From the NCBI RefSeq assembly GCF_014269205.2, contig NZ_JABWRY020000001.1:1922001-1986000 (forward strand): a stretch of DNA of 64,000 nt, given 5' to 3'. This document shows positions 9,400 through 17,086 of this stretch, in pieces (within the stretch, counting starts at the first letter, position 1; each line of letters starts with the position of its first letter). A program made the position numbers and the translations under genes. This DNA comes from Pseudomonas kermanshahensis (GTDB lineage Bacteria; Pseudomonadota; Gammaproteobacteria; Pseudomonadales; Pseudomonadaceae). The notes under the pieces were generated by a model, which saw only the letters and a list, made by a program, of their open reading frames with translations, searched no databases and was not told the DNA's origin.

Positions 9400-9660
9400 C
9401 GGGTTTGCAGACGCACGAGCACTGGATCGCCACGACTTAAGGCACGCTGTTCGCCCAAGAGTGGTCGCCGTTGCAGGCGCAGGGTGCCCCCATCATTCGC
9501 GGACCATAATGACGAGTTCGGCTCCCAGTCTCACCCCGAGCGCCTTGTCGCGCTTACGTCGGGCCCCGGCGTGTTGCGGCTGATACCGGGCTGTGGGCAT
9601 GTGCCACACCGGAAACAGGCTGATGGGGTGTTGGCAGAAATCGGGCGCTTTCTGCGGTAA
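9396..9660 (+). pseudogene. Remnant of an alpha/beta hydrolase (stop codon, internal deletion, frameshift)
   Basis: The ATG at 9396 overlaps the VOC stop and opens a hydrolase-like N-terminus (EHWIATT, stop TAA at 9438-9440, then GTLFAQEWSPLQAQGAP in the same frame). That frame then reads IIRG near 9492-9503, the strand that normally precedes the catalytic Asp. The Asp-His part follows in another frame: HNDEFGSQSHPERLVAL from 9505, then IPGCGHVPHR, ending LAEIGRFLR and TAA at 9660. The middle of the enzyme, including the nucleophile elbow, is missing. The simplest reading is a deletion between two similar codon strings, plus a nonsense change and a two-base shift. It is not functional. Confidence 0.75.
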
Positions 9661-9810
9661 ATTCCAGCTCAGAGGTTGTGGGCCCCATTACAGCCGCTTC
9701 CCTTTGCCTGATCTTCAATAATGTACACAGTGCGCATCTGCGCCGTTCGTTCAAGCGCTCCCCCGGCACTTGCCTAAACACTGGCGGCTCCAACTTTCCT
9801 GGAGTCGCTC

Positions 9811-10701
9811 ATGCGTACCCTCTATGCCCCGGTCTTTTTGTTCGGTTTCATCAGCGCCGCACTCTGGCTCGTCGCCAGTCATGCCAGCCCCTTATGGTTG
9901 CTCCTGCTGCTGGCCGCTGCTGTCGGGCTCTCCTTCACCTGTGAACGGTTGTTCCCGTACAAGGCAGCCTGGAACCAACCTCAAGGCGAGGGCAGCCGAG
10001 ATCTTTGCCATGCCCTGGTCAACGAATGCCTCAACATCGGCAGTGTGGCGACCATTCCGTTGCTGGCCGGTTGGCTACCGATGACGGGCCTGTGGCCTGC
10101 GCAGTGGCCGCTTGCGTTGCAGTTGCTGCTGGCCATCGCCGTGGCCGACCTGGGGATTACCTTGGTGCACTACGCCAGCCACCGCAGCCCATTGCTCTGG
10201 CGTTTGCATGCGGTGCACCACAGTGTCACCCGTCTGTACGGTTTCAATGGCTTGATGAAACACCCCCTGCACCAACTGCTTGAAGCCCTGGCGGGCACGC
10301 TGCCGTTGTTGTTGGTCGGCCTGCCTTGGGACGTGGCTTTGTTGCTGGCTTTCAGCGTGTCTATCCAATTGCTGCTGCAGCACAGCAATGTGGACATGCG
10401 CATCGGCTGGCTGCGCCATTTGTTCGCCTGGGCGCCAGTGCATCGGCTGCACCACTTGAAGTATGGCAGCGCCGGCGACGTCAACTTCGCGCTGTTCTTC
10501 CCGCTGTGGGATCGCCTGCTCGGTACGGCCCTGTACCTGCCGGGCTATGCGCTGGCGGACGATGACATGGGCATTGGCGACCGCCCCGATTACCCGCAGG
10601 CCTATCTCGCTCAATTGCGTGAGCCGTGGGCCGAAGGCGACGCCCACCCGCCGGCGGTACTGCCTGCGGCACTGCGCACGGCGTTAGGCGAGCGGTCGTA
10701 A
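9811..10701 (+). CDS. Fatty acid hydroxylase / sterol desaturase superfamily membrane protein
   Basis: A 296-residue integral membrane protein with the three His clusters of non-haem di-iron hydroxylases: HYASHR near 114, HAVHHS near 133, and the C-terminal HRLHH near 212, with an additional HSNVDMRIGW between. Hydrophobic helices fill residues 1-45 and 80-110 and the stretch around 150-190. TGGAG precedes the ATG. The superfamily includes fatty acid hydroxylases, C-5 sterol desaturases and carotenoid ketolase relatives that oxidise C-H bonds in membranes using O2. The substrate cannot be told from sequence. It stands alone, and its 3' end overlaps the convergent AraC gene by 18 bases. The 150 bases upstream (9661-9810) hold no recognised feature. 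Confidence 0.87.
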   Translation: MRTLYAPVFLFGFISAALWLVASHASPLWLLLLLAAAVGLSFTCERLFPYKAAWNQPQGEGSRDLCHALVNECLNIGSVATIPLLAGWLPMTGLWPAQWPLALQLLLAIAVADLGITLVHYASHRSPLLWRLHAVHHSVTRLYGFNGLMKHPLHQLLEALAGTLPLLLVGLPWDVALLLAFSVSIQLLLQHSNVDMRIGWLRHLFAWAPVHRLHHLKYGSAGDVNFALFFPLWDRLLGTALYLPGYALADDDMGIGDRPDYPQAYLAQLREPWAEGDAHPPAVLPAALRTALGERS

Positions 10702-11367
10702 GCGCAATTGGCGCAGTGCGGTGCTGGGGCTGAGCCCGAACTGGCGGCGGACGCTACGCGCGAAGTGCGCAGAGTCGGCAAACCCCGCAGCCAGTGCGGC
10801 GTCTGTGAGGCTGACGCCGCTTAGTGCCAGGCGCAACGCCACGCGCAGGCGCTGCCACAGCACCAGTCGACGGACCGACAATTTCAGTGCGCCGCTGAAC
10901 AGCCGCTCCAGTTGGCTGATCGATAAGGCCGCGGTATTTGCCAGCTCACGTGCCGAAAGCGCCTGTTCGTCCAGGGCACGCACACGTTGCAGCGCTTTCG
11001 CCAGGCGAGGGTCCAGGGCCCGGCGCGGCCATTGCCGCAGGCATTCGGCCAGGCGCTGAGGGTTGTTATCGGCTTGCCGGCAAGCCTGGCCAAGGTCGGC
11101 CAGGTCGAAGGCAAGTGGCTCGGCGAAGAGCGTCAGGCAAGGCACGCCCTGGCTGATGATCGCATGCGGTTGCTGCGAAGGGATCATGACGAGCGCGCCG
11201 CTGTGGTACTGATCGCCAAGCTGTACCTCGACCTCGCCGTCGAGGGCGACCAGCACCTGATGGGCATAGTGGACATGGCTGTCGGTAGTGCCGAGGGTAC
11301 TCACCAGCAGGCAATGATCACTGCCCAGCCAGATCTCGCCTTGCCAGCCTGTTGTCCGTTCGCTCAT
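10684..11367 (-). CDS. AraC-family transcriptional regulator with N-terminal cupin
   Basis: A 227-residue regulator. The N-terminal half (residues ~10-90) is a cupin-like sensor (HVHYAHQVLVALDGEVEVQ... GALVMIPSQQPHAI). The last ~100 residues carry the double helix-turn-helix (LSARELANTAALSISQLERLF and TDAALAAGFADSAHFARSVRRQFGLSP). It is divergent from the MHS-family transporter at 11567, with about 200 bases between them, which makes that transporter its most likely target. A short hairpin (CGAGGC-5-GCCTCG, 11449-11465) sits in the shared upstream region and could be an operator. The inducer is unknown. The frame overlaps the hydroxylase gene tail to tail. Confidence 0.87.
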   Translation of the reverse strand: MSERTTGWQGEIWLGSDHCLLVSTLGTTDSHVHYAHQVLVALDGEVEVQLGDQYHSGALVMIPSQQPHAIISQGVPCLTLFAEPLAFDLADLGQACRQADNNPQRLAECLRQWPRRALDPRLAKALQRVRALDEQALSARELANTAALSISQLERLFSGALKLSVRRLVLWQRLRVALRLALSGVSLTDAALAAGFADSAHFARSVRRQFGLSPSTALRQLRLRPLA

Positions 11368-11566
11368 GCATCCCCCTGTGGCCGCTCGCCATCAAGCGAG
11401 TGGATATCCCAGCAAAGCCGATTATGCTTCAGATACCTTGCTGCGATTCGAGGCGGTCTGCCTCGTCGTGCTTCGCGCAACCAATGCAAGCCCTAGGGCC
11501 TGGGTGCGACGGTGAAATGGGTGTGAGGTACTCCGGCCTGCGATAACGACAAGACGGAGGCAACCG

Positions 11567-13258
11567 ATGGCGGTTCTCGACAGCGCATCCACGGGCAGTA
11601 GCGCGCCCCAACGCGGTATCACCCGGGAGGAGCGCAAGGTCATCTTCGCATCATCCTTGGGCACGGTGTTCGAATGGTACGACTTTTACCTGTACGGCTC
11701 ACTGGCCGCGATCATCGCCAAGCACTTCTTTGCCGGCGTCAATGAAACCACCTCGTTCATCTTCGCCCTCTTGGCGTTTGCCGCAGGCTTTGCCGTGCGG
11801 CCGTTCGGGGCCATTGTGTTCGGCCGCCTCGGTGACTTGATCGGGCGCAAGCACACCTTCCTGATCACCATCGTCATCATGGGCCTGTCTACCGCGCTGG
11901 TCGGGCTGTTGCCCAGCTATGCCTCGATTGGCGTGGCGGCGCCGGTCATCCTGATCAGCCTGCGCCTGCTGCAGGGCCTGGCACTGGGCGGGGAATACGG
12001 GGGCGCGGCGACCTATGTGGCCGAACATGCACCCAAGGGCCGGCGTGGCTTCTTTACCGCCTGGATCCAGACCACCGCGACCCTGGGGCTGTTCCTGTCG
12101 CTGCTGGTGATCCTGGCCTGCCGCACGGCCATGGGCACCGAGGCGTTCGAGGCATGGGGCTGGCGCATTCCGTTCTTGCTGTCGATCCTGCTGTTGGTCA
12201 TTTCGGTGTACATCCGCATGCAGCTCAACGAGTCGCCGGTGTTCTTGAAGATGAAGGCCGAGGGCAAGGCGTCCAAGGCGCCGTTGACCGAGTCGTTCGC
12301 CCGTTGGGAAAACCTCAAAGTGGTGATCATGTCGCTGCTTGGCGGCACCGCCGGCCAGGCGGTGGTGTGGTACACCGGGCAGTTCTATGCGCTGTTCTTC
12401 CTGTTGCAGACGCTCAAGATCGACCCGCAGACTGCCAACTTGCTCATCGCAGGTTCGCTGCTGATCGGCACGCCGTTCTTCATCATCTTTGGCAGCCTGT
12501 CGGACCGCATCGGCCGCAAGAAGATCATCATGGCCGGTTGCATCATCGCCGCGCTGACCTACTTCCCGATCTTCAAAGCCCTGACCGAGTACGGCAACCC
12601 GGACGTGTTCGTCGCCCAGGAGCAGAACCCGATCGTGGTGGTGGCTGACCCTGGCCAGTGCGCGTTCCAGTTCGACCCGGTGGGCAAGGCCAAATTCACC
12701 AGCTCCTGCGACATCGCCAAGAGCCTGCTGGCCAAGCGGGCGATCCCGTATTCCAACGAGAAGGCCGAGCCCGGCAGCGTGGCGCAGATCCGGATTGGCG
12801 AGCGGGTTATCCCGAGCTTTGATGGCCGCAGCCTGGCCGCAGCCGACCTCAAGACGCAGAGCGATGCTTTTACCGCCACCCTCGTCGGGGCGCTGAAGGA
12901 GGCGGGCTACCCCGAGAAGGCTGACCCGGCGAAGATTCACTACCCGATGGTGCTGTTGCTGCTGACCATCCTGGTGATCTACGTGACCATGGTCTATGGG
13001 CCGATTGCGGCCTGGCTGGTCGAGCTGTTCCCGGCGCGCATCCGCTACACCTCGATGTCGTTGCCGTACCACATTGGCAACGGTTGGTTCGGCGGCTTCC
13101 TGCCGACCGTGGCGTTTGCCATGGTGGCGGCGACCGGGGATATCTACTACGGCTTGTGGTACCCGATCGTGATTGCGCTGATGACGGCGGTGCTGGGGAT
13201 CTTCTTCATGCCGGAGACCAAGGACCGCGATATCAGCCACACCCGAGTCAGGCCATGA
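11567..13258 (+). CDS. MHS-family major facilitator transporter with a large periplasmic insert
   Basis: A 563-residue MFS protein of the metabolite:H+ symporter type. GGAGG lies seven bases before the ATG. The N-terminus FEWYDFYLYGSLAA and the loop signature GRLGDLIGRKHTF are classic MHS features, and the second-half repeat SLSDRIGRKKIIMAG is also present. About 120 residues (roughly 340-460), between helices predicted near 325-345 and 465-485, form a hydrophilic insert with two cysteines (DPGQCAFQF and SSCDIAK) that might form a disulfide outside the membrane. MHS transporters take up dicarboxylates, betaines or aromatic acids with protons; the substrate here is not evident. It probably answers to the divergent AraC regulator and ends just before a REP pair. 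Confidence 0.88.
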   Translation: MAVLDSASTGSSAPQRGITREERKVIFASSLGTVFEWYDFYLYGSLAAIIAKHFFAGVNETTSFIFALLAFAAGFAVRPFGAIVFGRLGDLIGRKHTFLITIVIMGLSTALVGLLPSYASIGVAAPVILISLRLLQGLALGGEYGGAATYVAEHAPKGRRGFFTAWIQTTATLGLFLSLLVILACRTAMGTEAFEAWGWRIPFLLSILLLVISVYIRMQLNESPVFLKMKAEGKASKAPLTESFARWENLKVVIMSLLGGTAGQAVVWYTGQFYALFFLLQTLKIDPQTANLLIAGSLLIGTPFFIIFGSLSDRIGRKKIIMAGCIIAALTYFPIFKALTEYGNPDVFVAQEQNPIVVVADPGQCAFQFDPVGKAKFTSSCDIAKSLLAKRAIPYSNEKAEPGSVAQIRIGERVIPSFDGRSLAAADLKTQSDAFTATLVGALKEAGYPEKADPAKIHYPMVLLLLTILVIYVTMVYGPIAAWLVELFPARIRYTSMSLPYHIGNGWFGGFLPTVAFAMVAATGDIYYGLWYPIVIALMTAVLGIFFMPETKDRDISHTRVRP

Positions 13259-13265
13259 AACCCGT

Positions 13266-13359
13266 GTAGGAGCAGCCTTGTGCTGCGAAGAGGCCGGTGA
13301 TAACAACGAAGATCTTCGCTGCTATCCCCGGCCTCTTCGCAGCACAAGGCTGCGCCTAC
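13266..13359. repeat. REP inverted pair (P. putida type)
   Basis: Two 32-base REP copies face each other (13266-13297 and 13328-13359) around a ~30-base spacer. Each copy is itself a hairpin (CAGCCTTGTGCTG core) and ends GAAGAGGCCGG. The right copy differs by one base. It lies between the convergent MHS transporter and the gene at 13380, and could stop transcription from both sides. The same element recurs at 21011-21104 and 43503-43596. Confidence 0.93.
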
Positions 13360-13379
13360 CGAAGCGTGCATGACCTGCC

Positions 13380-13949
13380 TCAGTCAAAATACCCTCGTAG
13401 GGTAAAGGCGTACCCGGTATCCACCCCGGTGGCTTCCCCGCGGCTCCAGCGCTTCTTCAACACGAACTCGAACGCCGGCTCGTACAACCCGTCCCGCACC
13501 ACCGCACCGCCGAGCACCTCCACGTCATACCAGCCGTTGTCCAGCTCGATGATCGGCCGCCCAGGCGCCTGGTAGCGTGCCAATAGATCACCGAGGGCCT
13601 TGTTGGTGAAGTGCTGCAGGATGCGCCAGGTGTACAGCATCAACGCGCGGTGCTCAACGCGCAGTACGTAGCCGGAACGCTGATGCTTCAGGCGGCTACC
13701 CGGCTCGCGCAGGGCAGGGGTGTGGCCATCGAGGGTGAAGATGATCCGGTAGGGCAGGTTATCGATGCCGGCAATGGGCAGTACCACACCTTCGCGCACC
13801 GCCTTGTCACCGCTGTCGTCATGGGTGAATGCGTGGGCCAAGTCGTCCGCCAAATCGTTCTCTTGCTTAAAACGCTCGAGCAACTGAATGTCGCCGACCA
13901 GGAAGTAATCGATCAGGTCGTTGAGGACCTCACTGAATTCGTGGCGCAT
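13380..13949 (-). CDS. Conserved hypothetical protein, 189 aa
   Basis: The ATG at 13949 is favoured over one eight codons upstream because AAGGA sits eight bases before it. The product is soluble, without signal peptide or membrane segment, and about a quarter charged. It starts MRHEFSEVLNDLIDYFLVGD and has a beta-rich middle (YRIIFTLDGHTPALREPGSR, GYVLRVEHRALMLYTWRIL). I do not recognise a domain with assigned function. It is flanked by a REP pair on its 3' side and a VOC gene upstream on the same strand, with no clear operon (86-base gap). It reads like a real gene with typical Pseudomonas codon use, and is probably lineage-conserved. Confidence 0.75.
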   Translation of the reverse strand: MRHEFSEVLNDLIDYFLVGDIQLLERFKQENDLADDLAHAFTHDDSGDKAVREGVVLPIAGIDNLPYRIIFTLDGHTPALREPGSRLKHQRSGYVLRVEHRALMLYTWRILQHFTNKALGDLLARYQAPGRPIIELDNGWYDVEVLGGAVVRDGLYEPAFEFVLKKRWSRGEATGVDTGYAFTLRGYFD

Positions 13950-14034
13950 TTGTTTTCCTTGTTGGCTGCGCAAGTAAGCAAAGGCAACTATAGCGGAGGG
14001 CGGGCCACGCGTGCCCGCCAGGCGGGGGTGACCG

Positions 14035-14421
14035 CTAGTGTTTCTGTGCGATCTGGATCAGGTTGCCGCAGGTGTCGTCGAACACGGCCACGGTCACTGG
14101 CCCTGCGGCGGTTGGCGGTTGAGTGAACTGCACGCCGGCCGCGCACAGACGGGTGTATTCAGCCTGGATGTCGCGCACGCCGAACGAGGTGACGGGGATG
14201 CCGTCCTGCTTGAGCGCAGCCTTGTACACTTTGGCCGCAGGGTGGGCATCAGGCTCCAGCAGCAGCTCGACGCCGTTTGGCTCGTGGGGTGAGGTGAGGG
14301 TAAGCCAGCGGTGCCGGCCCAGGGGGATGTCATGTTTGGGCATGAAACCGAGCACGTAGTGATAGAAAGCCAAGGCCTTGGCCTGGTCGTCGACAAGAAT
14401 ACTGGTGACAACGATCTTCAT
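14035..14421 (-). CDS. VOC family protein (glyoxalase-like)
   Basis: A 128-residue single-module VOC protein. It starts MKIVVTSILVDDQAKALAFY, the usual first beta-alpha unit with the A-L-A-F-Y/H pattern. It contains GRHRWLTLTSPHEPNGVELL and ends GPVTVAVFDDTCGNLIQIAQ, where the DxxGNLIQ strand is the normal place for a metal-binding or structural acid; here the Glu is replaced by Gln. The ribosome site before 14421 is weak. Such proteins in Pseudomonas are often annotated as glyoxalase/bleomycin-resistance proteins. The function cannot be resolved and the Gln raises doubt about metal binding. Confidence 0.85.
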   Translation of the reverse strand: MKIVVTSILVDDQAKALAFYHYVLGFMPKHDIPLGRHRWLTLTSPHEPNGVELLLEPDAHPAAKVYKAALKQDGIPVTSFGVRDIQAEYTRLCAAGVQFTQPPTAAGPVTVAVFDDTCGNLIQIAQKH

Positions 14422-14583
14422 AGGCGCACACCGTTTTTTGGGACTTGTCCACTTTCATTAAAGACCTTTTGGGCAGCGCCGGGGTTCATTTCAGTGTGCA
14501 GGGGCTGGGGCATTTCCCGGTGGGTATGGGCGCAAGCAGGTTGTAGCTTGAATGGGCAGTTCACATAAACCGGAGAAATGACC

Positions 14584-14769
14584 ATGCAAGATGAACCGAA
14601 GAACGAATCGCCATCCCTTGATCACCTCGAGCACGTGGAGGAAGTGGTAACTCAGAAAACCGTATCGTGGCGTACCCGAGGTGCAGCCCCTGTAGTCGGC
14701 GCGCCTTGTGCACCAGGCTACAAGCGCGTCGGTGACGAGTGCGTGTTAGCGAACATTCCCTTTGAGTGA
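14584..14769 (+). CDS. Small hypothetical protein, 61 aa
   Basis: A short hydrophilic protein. The ATG at 14584 is chosen because GGAG lies eight bases upstream, whereas the ATG at 14578 is too close to it. The N-terminal half is acidic and helical (SLDHLEHVEEVV). The C-terminal half holds two cysteines in a compact APCAPGYKRVGDECVLANIP, resembling a small disulfide loop, yet there is no signal peptide. It stands alone, with its own leader, and is followed directly by a strong GC hairpin. I do not recognise a family. Codon use and the well-formed RBS and hairpin argue that it is real. Confidence 0.6.
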   Translation: MQDEPKNESPSLDHLEHVEEVVTQKTVSWRTRGAAPVVGAPCAPGYKRVGDECVLANIPFE

Positions 14770-14779
14770 GCCGCGTAAC

Positions 14780-14800
14780 GGGGGGCGCATGGCGCCCCCC
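14780..14800 (+). terminator. Strong GC hairpin after the 61-aa gene
   Basis: A nine-base-pair stem GGGGGGCGC / GCGCCCCCC with a three-base loop begins ten bases after the stop codon of the small gene. No U-run follows on the + strand (ACTAAAAAAC instead), so it is a hairpin-only terminator or an mRNA-stabilising element. Confidence 0.55.
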
Positions 14801-14921
14801 ACTAAAAAACATGCTCAAGCCATAGGTAAATCCTTCATCACCCAATCCCCCGGCAGCCAGGCGCCACGTTAAAGTGACAGGCAAAATACCAGCGCGCCCA
14901 GGCGGCGCCGGAGAGGTGCCT

Positions 14922-15827
14922 GTGGCTTCTTATACCTTGCGACAACTCAAGTATTTCGTCACCACCGTGGAGGCCGGTAGCGTCGCCGAGGCCTCGCGCC
15001 AGCTGTACATCGCCCAGCCGTCGATTTCTACGGCCATCAAGAGCCTGGAAGAAAGCTTTGGCGTGCAGCTGTTCATCCGCCACCACGCCCAAGGTGTGTC
15101 GCTGACGCCCAGCGGCAAGCGCTTCTACGCCAAGACCAAATCGCTGCTGCAGATGGCCCATGAGTTCGAGCAGAACGCCTTGGCCGACAACGACACCGTG
15201 GCTGGGCAAATCGACATCGGCTGTTTCGAGACAGTGGCGCCACTGTACCTGCCGCGCCTGATCGCCGGCTTTCGCGAACGCTACCCAGGCGTCGACATCC
15301 GCCTGCGCGATGGCGAGCAGCAGGACCTGATCCAGGGCCTGACCGCCGGCACCTTCGACCTGGCGTTTCTCTACGACCACGACTTGGACGGCACCATCGA
15401 GGCCGAGCCGCTGATGCCGCCGCAAAAACCCTATGTACTGTTGCCCGAAAAGCACCGCTTTGCCGGGCAAAGCCAAGTCTCGCTGCGCGATCTCTGCCCC
15501 GAGCCGATGATTTTGCTGGACGTGGCGCCCAGCCGGACCTACTTCGTCAGCTTGTTCAACGAAATGGGCCTGACCCCGAACATCGTCTTCAGCTCACCGT
15601 CGATCGAGATGGTGCGCGGGATGGTGGGGCAGGGGTTCGGTTTTTCGCTGTTGGTGACCCGTCCACATTCGGAATGCACCTATGACGGGCAGCGCTTGGC
15701 GATGGTCGATATCGCCGAACCTGTGGCGCTGTCGGGGCTGGCGGCAGCCCGCTTGAAGCGGGTTCAGTTGACCAAACCGGCACAACTGTTCGTCGAGTTT
15801 TGCCGGGAAGAACTGGCCAAGTTCTAA
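14922..15827 (+). CDS. LysR-type transcriptional regulator
   Basis: A 301-residue LTTR. The GTG at 14922 has GAGAGG five bases upstream and gives the standard N-terminus ASYTLRQLKYFVTTVEAGS. The winged helix-turn-helix (EASRQLYIAQPSISTAIKSLEESFG) occupies residues ~15-50, followed by a linker helix and a periplasmic-binding-protein-like effector domain (about 90-295; IDIGCFETVAPLYLPRLI, DLAFLYDHDLDGTIEAEPL). No adjacent gene is divergent from it: the upstream gene runs the same way and the downstream gene converges. Its target is therefore not indicated by context. Confidence 0.9.
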   Translation: MASYTLRQLKYFVTTVEAGSVAEASRQLYIAQPSISTAIKSLEESFGVQLFIRHHAQGVSLTPSGKRFYAKTKSLLQMAHEFEQNALADNDTVAGQIDIGCFETVAPLYLPRLIAGFRERYPGVDIRLRDGEQQDLIQGLTAGTFDLAFLYDHDLDGTIEAEPLMPPQKPYVLLPEKHRFAGQSQVSLRDLCPEPMILLDVAPSRTYFVSLFNEMGLTPNIVFSSPSIEMVRGMVGQGFGFSLLVTRPHSECTYDGQRLAMVDIAEPVALSGLAAARLKRVQLTKPAQLFVEFCREELAKF

Positions 15828-15863
15828 TGCCTGCCGTCGGCCTGACCTTGGTGCATCAAACGT

Positions 15864-16337
15864 TCAAGGGTTGACCTGGTACCCACGCCCTTGCAGGCAA
15901 CCGCTGTACGCGCTGGCATGGGCCGAGCTCTGTGCTTCGCCCTGGGTACGCCGGTCCTGGCGGCGATCCTGGCGCTGGCGCATGCCCCCCACTGCCGCAC
16001 CGGCAGCGGCGGTTTCACCGGCGCGGTTTTGCCGGTATTGCTGCTTGGCATCGTCACTGGCCCGGTCATACAGCTCTTCATGCTGATTGCCGCGGACTTG
16101 CGCACCCACGGCACCTGCAGCTGCGCCGGCTGCCGCGCCGCGCACCCGGCCACCGACGTGGGCATCGCTGGATGTCGAGGCGCTGTTCGCGGCATTGGTG
16201 GCGACGGTATTGCAATCATTGATGTCCAGTTGCATCTGCTGGCTGCTCTGGCCTTTCAGCGGTACCACTGACTGCGCCTGGGCGGCAGGTGCTGTGCACA
16301 GCAGCACCAGCAGGTAACTCCATGTGAGCGAACGCAT
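15864..16337 (-). CDS. Secreted glycine-zipper family protein
   Basis: A 157-residue exported protein. A Sec signal (MRSLTWSYLLVLLCTAPAAQAQ) with AxA before the likely cleavage site is preceded by an AGGAGG ribosome site. The mature part has two glycine/alanine zipper patches (GGRVRGAAAGAAAGAVGAQV near 64-83 and TAAAGAAVGGM near 109-119) separated by a charged, Gln/Arg-rich segment, and a C-terminal YSGCLQGRGY. Two cysteines (in NDCNTVA and SGCLQG) could pair. Glycine-zipper proteins often associate with the envelope, but no specific job is known. It stands between convergent LysR and same-strand tetR. Confidence 0.8.
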   Translation of the reverse strand: MRSLTWSYLLVLLCTAPAAQAQSVVPLKGQSSQQMQLDINDCNTVATNAANSASTSSDAHVGGRVRGAAAGAAAGAVGAQVRGNQHEELYDRASDDAKQQYRQNRAGETAAAGAAVGGMRQRQDRRQDRRTQGEAQSSAHASAYSGCLQGRGYQVNP

Positions 16338-16395
16338 GGCACACCTCCTGTGGGCGTGAACCCCCTCTCACAGGATAGTCCGCCTGGGCGGATTC

Positions 16396-16983
16396 TCAGC
16401 AGGGGTTGCGCAGCCCCTTGAGCATCAGTTCCATGGCGTCCAGGGCCTGCTCAAGCCGTTGGCCTTGGCCCTCTTCTTCGGCAATCCAGAATGCCGTTTC
16501 TGCCAGGCCCCCGCAGATCAGCGACGCCAACGCCTGTGGATTGGCCTGGGCGACCACGCCCTGCGCCATCAACTGCTCCAGCATGCTGCGCAGCGAGGCG
16601 ACGCAGTGCAGCTGCGCTTGCGGGGTAGGGGCACCCAATACGGCACGCCCATCGCGCAACACGATGCGCTGAATCTCCGGCTCGCGGGCCATTTCCAGGT
16701 AGGCGCGGCAGCGGTTGCGAAAGCCCTCCCAGGGGTCGCTGGCCGTGTCAGAGATCGCATGCAGTCGCGCGTCCATTTCTGCGTCGATTTGCGCGATAAC
16801 GGCGGCCAAAAGGCCCTTCTTGTCGCCGAAGTGATGATAAAGGGCGCCACGGGTGAGGTTGGCCTGGGCCGTCAAGTCGTCCATCGATGTCTCACCATAG
16901 CCACGTTCGCTGAAAACCTGGCGTGCAGTCTCCAGCAGGGTGGCTCGGGTCTGTTCCATGTCGGCGCGGGTACGTCTGACCAT
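16396..16983 (-). CDS. TetR-family repressor
   Basis: A 195-residue regulator of the TtgR/AcrR-like type. The DNA-binding domain is at residues 8-55: TRATLLETARQVFSERGY, then DLTAQANLTRGALYHHFGDK. The C-terminal ligand domain shows the family features EAEMDARL-like helix and LSGGLAETAFWIAE-like segment (here CGGLAETAFWIAEEEGQG). It is divergent from an MFS transporter with about 100 bases between the starts, and a nested inverted repeat lies there, so it probably represses that transporter and itself until a drug-like ligand binds. Confidence 0.9.
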   Translation of the reverse strand: MVRRTRADMEQTRATLLETARQVFSERGYGETSMDDLTAQANLTRGALYHHFGDKKGLLAAVIAQIDAEMDARLHAISDTASDPWEGFRNRCRAYLEMAREPEIQRIVLRDGRAVLGAPTPQAQLHCVASLRSMLEQLMAQGVVAQANPQALASLICGGLAETAFWIAEEEGQGQRLEQALDAMELMLKGLRNPC

Positions 16984-17001
16984 TGGGGCTCCTGAAAGTA
17001 C

Positions 17002-17060
17002 GGCTTTACATTCAGTGCGTATGATAATAGGGTTTTAATCATACGGCTTGTATGTAAGCC
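17002..17060. promoter_or_regulatory. Nested inverted repeat, candidate TetR operator
   Basis: An inner perfect repeat CGTATGAT (17018-17025) / ATCATACG (17038-17045) with a 12-base AT-rich spacer lies inside an imperfect outer repeat GGCTTTACA (17002-17010) / TGTAAGCC (17053-17060). It occupies the divergent tetR-MFS promoter region, the usual position for TetR-type autoregulation. The operator assignment is inference from position and symmetry. Confidence 0.7.
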
Positions 17061-17086
17061 GCTTTTTTCGATACGGAGAGTCGATC

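Noticed and set aside
11699..13306. A 535-codon minus-strand frame opposite the MHS transporter
   Set aside because: The composition (His/Gln/Arg-rich, no hydrophobic core) is that of a codon-bias shadow; the + strand transporter has clear helices and motifs.
13266..13359. Ends of an insertion sequence
   Set aside because: The inverted copies are only 32 bases with a 30-base spacer, have the REP consensus and recur at other gene ends; there is no transposase.
14780..14800. A classical Rho-independent terminator
   Set aside because: The stem is strong but no T-run follows on the + strand, so I keep it only as a hairpin terminator candidate.
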